Part shown: positions 41,359-50,319 of the stretch, piece after piece
Position numbering within the stretch: position 1 is the first letter of the stretch
Layout of the letters: each line of letters starts with the position of its first letter
Assembly (NCBI GenBank): GCA_014360195.1
Contig: JACIXY010000006.1
Coordinates: forward strand, 52,380-116,379
DNA from: Bacillota bacterium
Lineage (GTDB): Bacteria > Bacillota > SHA-98 > UBA4971
DNA length: 64,000 nucleotides
Reading direction: 5' to 3'
Notes under the pieces: model-generated
Database searches by the model: none
Told to the model about the DNA's origin: nothing
What the model saw: only the letters and a program-made list of their open reading frames with translations
Made by a program: the position numbers and the translations under genes

Positions 41359-42018
41359 ATGGGGACGAGGCATGCAGAACCGGTGAGTAGAGGTCCATCT
41401 GATTCCCTGGCGGAGACCCGGGACGCCATACCAAAGGCGGGCCTGGTAAGTAATGACCCCCGTGGCTGGCGCCGCGTCACCTACAGCGACTATGCTGCGC
41501 TGGATGACGGACGTCGCTATCAGGTTTTCTCGGGCATGCTGGTGGCCGAGCCTGCTCCGACGACCCTGCACCAGCAGGTCGTAGCCAACCTTTTTCACCT
41601 TCTCAGAGATCATATGGACAGGATGGCCGGGGGCATCTTGCTGCCGTCACCGGTAGACGTCATCCTCGATCCCGAGGAGCAGGTCGAGGTGCTCCAACCC
41701 GACATTGTGTGGGTTCGACCGGAGCGCTCCGCGATCGTGAGGATGGCGGCCATTTTCGGTGCTCCCGACCTTGTGGTCGAGGTGCTGTCGCCGTCGAATG
41801 CAAAGCGCGACCGCAGCGAGAAAATCCCCCGATACTGCAGGTTCGGCGTGCCACACATCTGGATTCTCGACCCTGAGATGCGTGTTCTCGAGGAGATGGT
41901 CCTGGCTGGTCCCGGTTCGTATGAGGAGACGCTGCTTCACCGGGGTCGGGAGACTGTCAGGCTGAGGTGTTTTCCCGGGCTTCGCCTCGAACTCGCGCGG
42001 GTGTGGCCAGCATTATGA
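41359..42018 (+). CDS. Uma2-family (DUF820) PD-(D/E)XK nuclease-like protein
   Basis: 219 aa, ATG after GAGAGGTGA. Hallmarks of Uma2 proteins: WRRVTYSDYAALDDGRRYQ, the strand SGMLVAEPAPTTLHQQV, LPSPVDVILDPEEQVEVLQPDIVWV, and DLVVEVLSPSNAKRDRSEKI, which supply the acidic residues and lysine of a PD-(D/E)XK core. These proteins are abundant in Cyanobacteria and some Bacillota and are thought to be mobile or restriction-like nucleases, but function is not established. It stands alone, divergent from the T-box operon. Confidence 0.88.
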   Translation: MGTRHAEPVSRGPSDSLAETRDAIPKAGLVSNDPRGWRRVTYSDYAALDDGRRYQVFSGMLVAEPAPTTLHQQVVANLFHLLRDHMDRMAGGILLPSPVDVILDPEEQVEVLQPDIVWVRPERSAIVRMAAIFGAPDLVVEVLSPSNAKRDRSEKIPRYCRFGVPHIWILDPEMRVLEEMVLAGPGSYEETLLHRGRETVRLRCFPGLRLELARVWPAL

Positions 42019-42196
42019 GCGCCCGAGGCTTACAGGCTTTTGGGAGCGAAACACGACTCGTACGTCGCAGGTGCGCCTTCGCCGAACAATGAAGCCCGAT
42101 GGCCATTCTCGCGGGCCTGGTCCGGCAGACAGAGGCCCTGCGTGCCGCCTTCCAGTGATCTCTGAGCCCTGTGCAGAAAGGCCAAATGCGAGTCTG

Positions 42197-42799
42197 TCAG
42201 CGGCTACGTAAGGCGACAAAGGAACGTGTTGCGAAGGTCCTGGTACCCGAGCCAAGGGAGAGGCTTACCTCCACTCCTGTAGCCTGTGCCGCGTCAGCAT
42301 AGTCCAACTGGGACCCCGCCTGCACAGGGGAGCCGTCCGCACCATAATACGTGAAAACGCACGACAGGACATGCGCGCCCTCATGCAGAATGGGGAGCCC
42401 GTTCCGACGTATGGTACCACCACGAGAACTACCGTCGTCCGAAACCGCCAAGCTGAACGCGTACTCGACCTCGTCTCCGCGCTGGTCAACAAGCCTCAGG
42501 GTCCTGTCATCGGAGCCATCCAGGACTTGACGCGCTCCTCTTGCGTCAGTGGTTATCTGTTCCACCACTCTGGACGCTTCCCCTGCCAGGAACATGATGT
42601 CCCGGGATATCGCCCAGGCGCGTGCACCCACCGTGAGAGCCCCGTACGCGATGCCGAGCACGATTGGGATCACCGCGAGAACCATCGTCACCTCGACCAG
42701 CGTCAGCCCACGCTGGTCCAGTCCAGGCCGATTATGCGAAATCTGTAGAATAACCAGCTTCTCCCCAGTTCCGTTCACTTTGCTACGCTCCTCACGCAA
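42197..42799 (-). CDS. Prepilin-type protein, PilW-like
   Basis: 200 aa. A class III leader peptide ends in LDQRG, with processing before LTLVEVTMVLAVIPIVLGIAYGAL (Glu at +5 and hydrophobic helix). The remainder is a soluble minor-pilin domain (VVEQITTDARGARQVLDG, VLSCVFTYYGADGS, TRTFATRSFVALRSR), like PilW/J minor pilins. It is third in a minus-strand set of three pilin-like genes. No secretion ATPase, prepilin peptidase or secretin gene is in the window. Confidence 0.8.
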   Translation of the reverse strand: MREERSKVNGTGEKLVILQISHNRPGLDQRGLTLVEVTMVLAVIPIVLGIAYGALTVGARAWAISRDIMFLAGEASRVVEQITTDARGARQVLDGSDDRTLRLVDQRGDEVEYAFSLAVSDDGSSRGGTIRRNGLPILHEGAHVLSCVFTYYGADGSPVQAGSQLDYADAAQATGVEVSLSLGSGTRTFATRSFVALRSR

Positions 42800-42894
42800 C
42801 CCAAGACCCAGGTATCAGGCGTTCCTTGCGCGTCTTTCGCTGCCCCAGCCTGAGCCTGAGGAAACGGTCGGAAGTGCCCTGCGGCCGCTGCTCC

Positions 42895-43359
42895 TCAAAG
42901 CCCACCTGCATATAGATAAGTACTCAGACTCACGAGCAACTTGCCGTACTCAGCTGGCTCGGGCCTTGGATACCGGTGCACACTCACCGTGACGAGCCAC
43001 AAGCTGTTCGCTCCCGCCGTATCGACGGCTGTCACAGCCCTGACAACTTCGTACTGGGTGTGCCTGCTGCCCCCTTCTCCTGCGCGGGAAACAACCCACG
43101 TGACAGTGCCCGCTTCAAGGTCCTGTGTGCCCGCGGTCTTGACGTCCTCCATCCATTCACGGGCAAGGTCAGTGACATATGACATCTCATCTGCACGTGC
43201 GGCCCCTCCCACGCCCATTCCCAAGACGCCCATAAGTGGGATGATCGCCGCCGATACGATGACCAGGGCGATGAGCACCTCGATAAGGGTCATGCCCGAT
43301 GTCCACGAGCCCTTGCTGTGCGGGCCGCTCCCTGGGCCACCTTGTGGCCCTCCATGCAC
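42895..43359 (-). CDS. Prepilin-type protein, PilV/GspI-like
   Basis: About 154 aa from a GTG at 43359; the start is uncertain because no strong ribosome site is visible. The prepilin site is TSG followed by MTLIEVLIALVIVSAAIIPLMGVLGMG, with Glu at +5. The mature domain includes EMSYVTDLAREWMEDVKTAG and LWLVTVSVHRYP, typical of PilV/type-II minor pseudopilins. It lies 22 nt after the long PilX-like gene and 95 nt before the PilW-like gene, suggesting an operon for a pilus tip complex. Confidence 0.78.
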   Translation of the reverse strand: MHGGPQGGPGSGPHSKGSWTSGMTLIEVLIALVIVSAAIIPLMGVLGMGVGGAARADEMSYVTDLAREWMEDVKTAGTQDLEAGTVTWVVSRAGEGGSRHTQYEVVRAVTAVDTAGANSLWLVTVSVHRYPRPEPAEYGKLLVSLSTYLYAGGL

Positions 43360-43381
43360 GCCGCCGGGTGGAGGGACGCGT

Positions 43382-44809
43382 CTATTCTGCAGACTGGTAC
43401 GAGCTTCTCCATGTGTCGCGAAGCAGAGAGAGCCTCGTCTTTCCGCCGGTGAAGTGAGGCGGTTGATTCCTCGGGTCAAGCAAGCCATAATCATAGTGAA
43501 GCTTATGACCTCCGCTCCCTGTGAGATGGACTCTACCCAGTACAGCAACGCATCCTGTCTCGACCTTAAGGGTCGCGCCGTGTGCCTGGACCTCACCGCC
43601 TACCCACACAACCCCGTCGACAGAAAGGATGCCGGCTTTGGATCCTTTGCCTCCCATGATCTCCACATCTTCCTGAGCCATGATCGCCGGCAGGTTCTCC
43701 CTGTGGCCAACCACTACCTCATCCCAGACCACGACATCTCCTTCGATGAAGATACCACTATCTATCGTACAACCATCTGTCAGAGTAACACCCTTGGATG
43801 TATAGAGCGAGCCACACACGGTAGCGCCCTTAACTGTCAGACTGCAACCCTCGAGAAAGACTGTACCCTCTACCCTGCCCATAACTGTAATGCCGTCACC
43901 GTCCGCGCCGCCACCGCGCTTGGGACCGGAGGAGCCAGTGAAGGGCACCCTTATCTCGATGTCGCCACGAATGACTGTATCTGCGTCCCCAATATTGGTT
44001 TCGGACACGTCAGCGTCTTCAATGTAAACCGACCCCAATATGTCGCCGGTTACGGGGCCCACCTTTCCCCCGCTTATGAAGAGGTTGCCCCGGATCGGAC
44101 CGACGATCTTGTCCACAGTGCAGTTCCTGAGGTAGAGGTCCCCAGTGATATTGCTCACTGTTTTGATGTGCTCGTTTTCGTAATAGTGTGGTCCTGGTCC
44201 GGGCAGGTTCTTCACCTCGCCGTTGATAGGCTCGCCAGGCATGACACTCGGAATGGTCCACAAGAGGTCGGGTTCCAGCAGGTTCCTGTACTTGTCCCAG
44301 TCGGGCATAGGCGGCAACACTCCGGCCACCGGCCCATTGGGGCCACTCTCAGGGTTAAGCTCGACCTTAGACTCCTTCTCGATGTTGCCACCCGCGAATA
44401 CCACGTGTTGCCATGCCTCCGGCGAGCTTTTCGCCGCTACTGAGACCTCGCAGGTGTGCCATCCCGTGCTGGCGGAGGAACGAAGGAGGTATACGGAGGC
44501 ATCATCAGAGCTCTGGGCACAGCTGACAGTGTAGGCGACGCCGTCTATGCTACCATCAAGATCTGATAGGGTGGCCTCCCCACTATCACAAAGGAAAAGC
44601 CACCGGTTGATTCCCGCTTCGGCTGCATAGAGAGCTTTCGCCCTGTCCCGCGCCCAGGTTGACGCTTTGTAGGCATTCGCCGCGATGGTCATCGCTGCGG
44701 CTGCAAGGACTCCGAGCACGGCGACGGCCACGAGCACAGCCAAAAACACCGTGCCGCTCTCCCCCTTGCTCCGCGGGTGCTCACCGGCGAGCCCGGACAC
44801 TTGCCTCAC
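43382..44809 (-). CDS. PilX-like N-terminus with long repetitive beta-rich domain
   Basis: 475 aa. The N-terminus (ESGTVFLAVLVAVAVLGVLAAAAMTIAANAYK, then ALYAAEAGINRWLF) matches PilX/type IV pilus assembly proteins. From about residue 200 the chain is a run of short beta segments with regular Gly turns (ITGDLYLRNCTVDKIVGPIRGNLFISGG, GDILGSVYIEDADVS, VEGTVFLEGCSLTVKGATVCGSLYTSKG). This suggests a right-handed beta-helix or bactofilin-like surface domain. GC is lower and codon use less biased than in neighbours, a hint of transfer. A weak promoter may start at TTGACA on the minus strand (plus 44918-44923). Confidence 0.75.
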   Translation of the reverse strand: MRQVSGLAGEHPRSKGESGTVFLAVLVAVAVLGVLAAAAMTIAANAYKASTWARDRAKALYAAEAGINRWLFLCDSGEATLSDLDGSIDGVAYTVSCAQSSDDASVYLLRSSASTGWHTCEVSVAAKSSPEAWQHVVFAGGNIEKESKVELNPESGPNGPVAGVLPPMPDWDKYRNLLEPDLLWTIPSVMPGEPINGEVKNLPGPGPHYYENEHIKTVSNITGDLYLRNCTVDKIVGPIRGNLFISGGKVGPVTGDILGSVYIEDADVSETNIGDADTVIRGDIEIRVPFTGSSGPKRGGGADGDGITVMGRVEGTVFLEGCSLTVKGATVCGSLYTSKGVTLTDGCTIDSGIFIEGDVVVWDEVVVGHRENLPAIMAQEDVEIMGGKGSKAGILSVDGVVWVGGEVQAHGATLKVETGCVAVLGRVHLTGSGGHKLHYDYGLLDPRNQPPHFTGGKTRLSLLRDTWRSSYQSAE

Positions 44810-45077
44810 TCCTCTCGTCCCTGCTCAAGAACCATCTTCCACATCGGATTCGTGCCCCCCGCTTCTCCAACCTTCGGCAGTTCCAGCCGTGCCAACCTAG
44901 CCACGATCGAACACCGATGTCAATGTCGGATTATTCGCTAACGGTCGGCGATTTCCTGCAAACAGGTTACGTATTCATCAGTTGCATGATGCCTGTGACA
45001 GGCCTGGCGAGTCTCGGGGAATACTTACTGAAGCAAGGAACCAGAAGTTGTACCGTCCGAGGAGGTCTTCAAGAAGC

Positions 45078-46292
45078 ATGGCAGTCGTGGTAGTTGTGGG
45101 GGCGGGCATCGGTGGTCTATCGGCTGCGATAAGCCTGCGCAAAGGGCTTGCGCCGGGGCATCAGGTGGTTGTGGTGGAGCGCGAGATGGTTCAGGGGTTC
45201 TACCCGTCTCTCCTCTGGATACTCAAGGGCCGGCGGACGCCGAAGGACATCACGAGGAGCCTAGACGCCATCAGGCGGCGAGGCATCACACTTATCCACG
45301 ACACCGTTCAGGACATCGACATGGCGCGTCGCGTCGTGAAATGCGAGCGAGAGCAGGTGCCCTATGACTTCCTGGTCCTGGCGCCTGGGGCAGAGCACGC
45401 TCCTGAACGCGTCCCAGGCCTGGTGGACGTGCCCGTGCACCCGATGACATCCGGGTCGGCCCGGACCTCGGGGCCGGTCTTCAACCTTTTCTCTATTGAC
45501 GGGATCCTCGGTCTACGCGGTGCTCTGGAAACGGCCGAACGCGGAGACATCCTCGTAGTTGCGCCGACCGGTCCGCACAAGTGCCCGCCGGTGCCCGTCG
45601 AGACCGCCATGATCCTCGACCGCGTCCTGCGCAGGGCGGGCAAGAGAAAGAGGTTCTCGATAAGCGTGTTCTCGCCAGAGACGCTGCCTTTCGAGGCTGC
45701 AGGCGCCGCCGTGGGCAGGACAACTGTGCGCGCGATGGAGCGTCGCGGGGTGTCATACCACGGGAACTGGCACCTCGAGGCTGTGGAGCGGGGCCGCCGG
45801 CTCGCTGTGTTCACTGAAGGTCGCGTGGCATACGATATCCTCGTGTTTATCCCGCCGATCCGGGTCCCCGACTTTGTGAAACAGGCTGGCCTCTCCTCGG
45901 GGAAGGACGGGTTCCTGAGGGTGGACCCGCACTATCTTTCGCTGTCAACCATGGACAACCCGAGGGGTGGAGAGGATCGGGTCTTTGCCATCGGGGACGT
46001 CACCGATATCCCGATGCCGCGCGGCGGGTCTGTCCCGAAATCAGGCGCCGTCGCTCACCTGCAGTCCCTCGTGGTTGCGGGGAATATCGCCGCGCTTGTG
46101 AGCGGCAAGACTCCTAGAAGACGCTTCTCGGGCCTCGCCATGTGCGTGGTCGAGATGGGGGACTTTCCCCCGGTCACGATCGTCGGCAATTTCCTCTCAC
46201 AGTCAGGAGGTTTCAGGGTCTTGCCGCGCCTGCGGGCCTTTACTACTGTCAAGCAACTCGTTGAGCGGAACTGGCTTCGCGAGCGACAGTAG
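45078..46292 (+). CDS. FAD-dependent NDH-2/SQR-like oxidoreductase
   Basis: 404 aa. The ATG at 45078 follows AGGAGGT. The Rossmann motif VVVVGAGIGGLSAA and second nucleotide motif DILVVAPTGPHKCPPVPVETAMIL place it among sulfide:quinone reductase/NDH-2-like flavoproteins. A late VFAIGDVTDIPMPRGGSVPKSGAVAHLQ binds FAD. The Cys pattern of classical SQR (two redox Cys besides the CPP cysteine) is not complete, so sulfide oxidation is uncertain. No membrane segment; peripheral attachment is possible. It is convergent with the second liv cluster, only 9 nt from livF. Confidence 0.82.
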   Translation: MAVVVVVGAGIGGLSAAISLRKGLAPGHQVVVVEREMVQGFYPSLLWILKGRRTPKDITRSLDAIRRRGITLIHDTVQDIDMARRVVKCEREQVPYDFLVLAPGAEHAPERVPGLVDVPVHPMTSGSARTSGPVFNLFSIDGILGLRGALETAERGDILVVAPTGPHKCPPVPVETAMILDRVLRRAGKRKRFSISVFSPETLPFEAAGAAVGRTTVRAMERRGVSYHGNWHLEAVERGRRLAVFTEGRVAYDILVFIPPIRVPDFVKQAGLSSGKDGFLRVDPHYLSLSTMDNPRGGEDRVFAIGDVTDIPMPRGGSVPKSGAVAHLQSLVVAGNIAALVSGKTPRRRFSGLAMCVVEMGDFPPVTIVGNFLSQSGGFRVLPRLRAFTTVKQLVERNWLRERQ

Positions 46293-46301
46293 ACCAGCTC
46301 C

Positions 46302-47084
46302 TTACGATGACACCACGGCGGCGTTTCCCTGCCCTGCCTGCGCGGGCCGGCGACCTGCGGCACGCCTGCGCCCCATCCCGAGATACGCCTGCTGGACCCT
46401 GGGGTCCTGCCGGAGCTCTCGCGACGGGCCGGCGAGCACGATCCGCCCGGTCTCGAGCACGTAGGCCCTGTGCGCGACGCGCAGTGCAATCCTCGCGTTC
46501 TGCTCGACGAGCAGGATGGTCACGCCCTGCCGGTTGATCTCCCGAATCGTGCGGAAGATTTCCTGCACCAGCTTGGGCGCAAGTCCCAGCGACGGCTCGT
46601 CCAGAAGAAGCACCTTCGGATCGGCCATGAGGCCCCGGGCGATGGCGAGCATCTGCTGTTCGCCTCCCGACAGCGTCCCAGCGAGCTGGCCTCGGCGCTC
46701 CGCGAGCCTCGGGAACAGCCGGTACGCCCGCTCGCGCCCCGCCTGCACCCGGGCAGAATCCTGGCGGTACTTATAGGCTCCCAGGTTGAGGTTTTCCTCA
46801 ACCGTGAGCGTGGCGAAGACGCGGCGCCCCTCGGGCACGTGTGCGACTCCAAGCTCCACTATTTTGTGCGCCGGCAGGGACTGAATCTCCTGACCACCTA
46901 GCCGGATTCGCCCGGCACGCGGGCGCAAGAGTCCGGAGATGGCCCGAAGGGTTGTGGTCTTGCCCGCGCCGTTGGCCCCGAGGAGGGTTACGATCTCTCC
47001 TTCCTCGACGCTGAGGCTGATGCCCTTCACGGCCTCGATGTTTCCGTATGATATGTGGACGTCCTCAAGCTCAAGCAGGCTCAT
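46302..47084 (-). CDS. livF: LivF-type ABC ATPase, cluster 2
   Basis: 260 aa. Walker A GANGAGKTTTLRAISGL, VPEGRRVFATLTVEENL, signature LSGGEQQMLAIARGL, Walker B VLLLDEPSLGLAP and LLVEQNARIALRVAHRAYVLETG are all textbook LivF. The C-terminal 20 residues are a basic, non-conserved tail. Its start overlaps the end of livG by 14 nt, so translation is coupled. Confidence 0.95.
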   Translation of the reverse strand: MSLLELEDVHISYGNIEAVKGISLSVEEGEIVTLLGANGAGKTTTLRAISGLLRPRAGRIRLGGQEIQSLPAHKIVELGVAHVPEGRRVFATLTVEENLNLGAYKYRQDSARVQAGRERAYRLFPRLAERRGQLAGTLSGGEQQMLAIARGLMADPKVLLLDEPSLGLAPKLVQEIFRTIREINRQGVTILLVEQNARIALRVAHRAYVLETGRIVLAGPSRELRQDPRVQQAYLGMGRRRAAGRRPAQAGQGNAAVVSS

Positions 47085-48075
47085 GCCAATCCGTCCTTAC
47101 GCGACCGGCATCACGGTCACCGCCACATCCGGCGTTACCGGTCTTGCCGATCTGTTCAGTCTCGCTCATGCTGGACTCGTTGGACTCTCCCATCTTGTCG
47201 GCCTCTTCCATCTCGTCGGTGTCGTCCTCGGTTCCAAGGTACGCCTCCACCACGCGGGGGTCCTGCTGGACCTCCTCTGGGGTCCCTTCGCTGATCTTTT
47301 GTCCGTTGTCCATAACGGCAACGAGGTCGGATACTCCCATGACCACCTGCATGTCGTGCTCGATGAGGAAGACCGTGATCCCCGACCCCCTGATCTCCTC
47401 GATGAGGTCCATGAGCCCGGCCGTCTCTTCCTCGTTTAGGCCGCCGGCAGGCTCATCCAGGATAAGGAGACGCGGCCTCGTGGCGAGAGCTCGCGCTATC
47501 TCGAGCCGCCTCCGGTTGCCGTACGGCAGGTTGCGCGCAAGCTCATCGCGGCATCCCCACAGGCCCATCTGGCGAAGGCAGCGCTCAGCCTCGCTCCTCA
47601 TACGCTCCTCCTCCCTGCGCTGGCCCGCGGTCCTGAAGATCGATGCCGCCACCCCTGCCCGGCCTCTGCAGTGTTGGCCTGCCAGGACATTTTCGAAGCA
47701 TGTCAGGTTTTCGAAGAGCCGGAGCGTCTGGAAGGTGCGTGCGATGCCCGCCTCCGCAACCTGGTGCGGCAGCTTGCCGACAAGCTCGCGCCCGGCAAAC
47801 GTGATCCTCCCCTCATCGGGGCGGTAGATGCCTGTGATGAGGTTGAACACGGTCGTCTTCCCGGCGCCGTTCGGCCCAATGAGGCTTGTGATGCTGCCCT
47901 CGCGCACGTCAAGGTCGAAGGCGTCCACGGCGCGGAGCCCGCCGAATCGCTTGCTCACTCCCCTCAACTGGAGAAGGATCCCGTTGTCTGCTCCGCGCTC
48001 GCCACGCGCACCGTGCGCGCTGTGAGCACTGCACGTACCGCTCGCTCTGCCTTCACTGCCCGCGCCGGTCATCAC
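47071..48075 (-). CDS. livG: LivG-type ABC ATPase, cluster 2, with acidic tail
   Basis: 334 aa, about 80 longer than most LivG. The core has GPNGAGKTTVFNLITG, GIARTFQTLRLFENLTCFENV, NLPYGNRRRLEIARALA, LLILDEPAGGLNEEE and LIEHDMQVVMG. Extra material is a 35-residue N-terminal stretch and a C-terminal about 50-residue acidic, Met/Ser-rich tail (DTDEMEEADKMGESNESS) not seen in the paralogues here. The start overlaps the stop of livM by 4 nt. It energises uptake with LivF, LivH and LivM of the same cluster. Confidence 0.94.
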   Translation of the reverse strand: MMTGAGSEGRASGTCSAHSAHGARGERGADNGILLQLRGVSKRFGGLRAVDAFDLDVREGSITSLIGPNGAGKTTVFNLITGIYRPDEGRITFAGRELVGKLPHQVAEAGIARTFQTLRLFENLTCFENVLAGQHCRGRAGVAASIFRTAGQRREEERMRSEAERCLRQMGLWGCRDELARNLPYGNRRRLEIARALATRPRLLILDEPAGGLNEEETAGLMDLIEEIRGSGITVFLIEHDMQVVMGVSDLVAVMDNGQKISEGTPEEVQQDPRVVEAYLGTEDDTDEMEEADKMGESNESSMSETEQIGKTGNAGCGGDRDAGRVRTDWHEPA

Positions 48076-49109
48076 TCGCTCTCACCTTCCTGCAGCTTCG
48101 TCGTCCAGCGTTTGCTGGGCCAGAGCCCCTGGGGACGGAAGATCATCATGAGCGCCATGGCGGCGCCGAAGAATAACATGCGGTACTGGGCGAAGTTCCG
48201 GAGGATCTCAGGGAGCACCAGCATAGCCGCCGATCCGAGGACCACGCCGGGGATCGATCCCATGCCCCCCAGGACCACGATGCAGAACAGTATTACCGAC
48301 TCCATGAATGTAAAGCTTTCGGGCGATATGACCACCAGCTTGGCGGCGAAGATGGTCCCCGTCGCGCCCGCAAGGCCCGCCCCGAGGGTGAACGCCAGGA
48401 GCTTGGCCGACCGAACATCTATGCCCATGGCCTCGGCCGCCACCTCATCCTCCCGGATGCAGTTCCACGCGCGGCCGATGCGTGAGCGCTGCAGCCGCAC
48501 AAGGGCGAACATGCTTGCCGCAACGCACGCCCAGACCAGATAGTAAAAGTGCATGGGCTTCTGTATCACAAGCCCGAATATCCGGAACTGGTCCAGCATG
48601 ATGATGCCGTTCGGGCCGCCCGTGAGCCCCCAGGGGTTGTTGAGGAGGCTGATGCGGATCATCTCGTTGAGGCCTATCGTCACGATGAGGAGGTAGTCCC
48701 CTCGAAGGTGGATGATGGGCCGCGCCAGTACGTAACCGGCTAGCCCGGCCACGATCCCGCTCAGCGGCAAGAGCAGCCAGAGCGAGATACCGAACCGCCC
48801 GCTCAGGATGGCTGTCGTGTATGACCCGATGGCGAAGAAGGCCATGTGACCCATGTCGAAAAGGCCGACTTCGCCCACTATGATGTTCAGGCTGAGGCCG
48901 AGAAGCACGTAGATGCCCCAGAAGACGGCGACATCGATCCAGTAGTCGCTCACAACCATCGGGAAGACCATCGCAGCCACAGCGACGGCTCCTACCGCCC
49001 AGGCCGAGTAGCGGCCGACAAGTCCGGACACTCCGGACACTCCGGACACTCCGGATACCGATCTACGGCGTCCCGGTGCAGGCCCGGGTCCGAGACGCAA
49101 CAATGCCAC
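48072..49109 (-). CDS. livM: LivM-type ABC permease, cluster 2
   Basis: 345 aa with about nine TM segments and the LivM blocks LPLSGIVAGLAGYVLARPIIHLRGDYLLIVTIGLNE, CIREDEVAAEAMGIDV, GATGTIFAAKLVVISPESF and VVLGGMGSIPGVVLGSAAM. Near the N-terminus lies the short repeat SGVSGVSGVSGLVG, encoded by four copies of a 9-bp unit (ACTCCGGAC, about 49023-49057). It partners with LivH of the same cluster. A 176-nt gap separates it from livH. Confidence 0.95.
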   Translation of the reverse strand: MALLRLGPGPAPGRRRSVSGVSGVSGVSGLVGRYSAWAVGAVAVAAMVFPMVVSDYWIDVAVFWGIYVLLGLSLNIIVGEVGLFDMGHMAFFAIGSYTTAILSGRFGISLWLLLPLSGIVAGLAGYVLARPIIHLRGDYLLIVTIGLNEMIRISLLNNPWGLTGGPNGIIMLDQFRIFGLVIQKPMHFYYLVWACVAASMFALVRLQRSRIGRAWNCIREDEVAAEAMGIDVRSAKLLAFTLGAGLAGATGTIFAAKLVVISPESFTFMESVILFCIVVLGGMGSIPGVVLGSAAMLVLPEILRNFAQYRMLFFGAAMALMMIFRPQGLWPSKRWTTKLQEGESE

Positions 49110-49285
49110 GTTCTACACTCCTCCCCTACTTGAACTGCGAAAACCGCCGGGGCTGCTCTCTGCCTCCTACCCTTCTCCTGAGCCTGTTGCCCCTTTCCTG
49201 CTCCGTCCCGATGAACCGCGGCGAGCCCACCGAACCCACCACGACCGGATACGGTCGGACCCGCGCTCGCAATGAGGACCCCGCG

Positions 49286-50191
49286 CTAAACCTTTTCGGC
49301 GACGCGTTCGCCCAGCAGGCCGGTGGGCCGGAAGATGAGAAGCAGGATCAGGATGAGAAACACGAACACGTCCTTCCACGCGGCCGAGATGTAGCCTGCG
49401 CCAAGCATCTCCAGGATTCCTAGCAGTAGGCCGCCCACCATGGCTCCTGGTATGTTCCCGATACCCCCAAGGATTGCCGCGGTGAAGGCTTTCAGGCCGT
49501 ACGACCACCCGACCGTGAAGTGAATCTGCCGGTAGTACAGCCCGAGCAGCACGCCCGCCACCGCGCCTAGCCCGGGCCCGATGATGAAGATAAGCCGGAT
49601 GATCTGGTCCACGTCGATGCCCATGAGCCTTGCGGTGTCGTGGTCGATGGCCGTGGCGCGGATGGCCGCCCCCACTGTTGTGCACTGGACGAAAAGGTAC
49701 AGGCCCGCCATCAAAAGAATGGACACCACCAGGATCAGCACCTGCATGAACCCTATGTGGACGGCGCCGATCTCCCACCGCAGATCAGGGACGGCCCACG
49801 GAGGATACGCTCGGTAGCGCGGACCCCAGATGAGCATGGCCGCGTTCTGCAGGAAGATCGAAACCCCCATGGCCGACACAACCGCCGTCAGGCGATTCGA
49901 CCGACGGAGCGGGCGGTAGGCTGCACGCTCTACCAGCACTCCGAGGACAGCGATCCCCATGGCTGACACAACCACGGTCACGATGAGCGCGGCCCACAGG
50001 GGCAGGGCACTACCCACAAACGTGCTCACGAGCAGAGTGAACCCGAGGTATGATCCTAGCATGAAGAGGTCGCCGTGGGCGAAGTTGATGAGCCGCATCA
50101 CGCCGTAGACCATCGTGTAGCCCAGCGCGACCAGGGCGTACACTGCCCCTACCGTGAGGCCGTTGACGAGCTGTTCTATAAACAAAGCCAT
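49286..50191 (-). CDS. livH: LivH-type ABC permease, cluster 2
   Basis: 301 aa. MALFIEQLVNGLTVGAVYALVALGYTMVYGVMRLINFAHGDLFM is the family N-terminus; also present are ERAAYRPLRRSNRLTAVVSAMGVS, IRATAIDHDTARLMGID, YGLKAFTAAILGGIGNIPGAMVGG and FRPTGLLGE. A 9-bp-stem hairpin lies just upstream of its ribosome site (50198-50235), between it and livK. Confidence 0.95.
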   Translation of the reverse strand: MALFIEQLVNGLTVGAVYALVALGYTMVYGVMRLINFAHGDLFMLGSYLGFTLLVSTFVGSALPLWAALIVTVVVSAMGIAVLGVLVERAAYRPLRRSNRLTAVVSAMGVSIFLQNAAMLIWGPRYRAYPPWAVPDLRWEIGAVHIGFMQVLILVVSILLMAGLYLFVQCTTVGAAIRATAIDHDTARLMGIDVDQIIRLIFIIGPGLGAVAGVLLGLYYRQIHFTVGWSYGLKAFTAAILGGIGNIPGAMVGGLLLGILEMLGAGYISAAWKDVFVFLILILLLIFRPTGLLGERVAEKV

Positions 50192-50197
50192 ACCTTC

Positions 50198-50235
50198 GGC
50201 ACGGAGACCCCGCCTTGCAGGCAGGCCTCCGTGCC
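50198..50235 (-). promoter_or_regulatory. Hairpin between livK and livH, cluster 2
   Basis: GGCACGGAG (50198-50206) and CTCCGTGCC (50227-50235) are perfect arms. The structure ends 7 nt before the livH start codon on the minus strand. It may protect the livK mRNA 3' end or lower livH translation. Confidence 0.5.
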
Positions 50236-50319
50236 GCCACCTCCATTCCGGATGCCATGTCTTAGGGCGCGGACAAGCTGCCCTCTACGCCGCGCGCCCG
50301 GTGCCAGGGACGCCTGGCG

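Noticed and set aside
45078..46292. Naming the flavoprotein sulfide:quinone oxidoreductase
   Set aside because: The characteristic set of redox cysteines is not complete, so only the broader family is supported.
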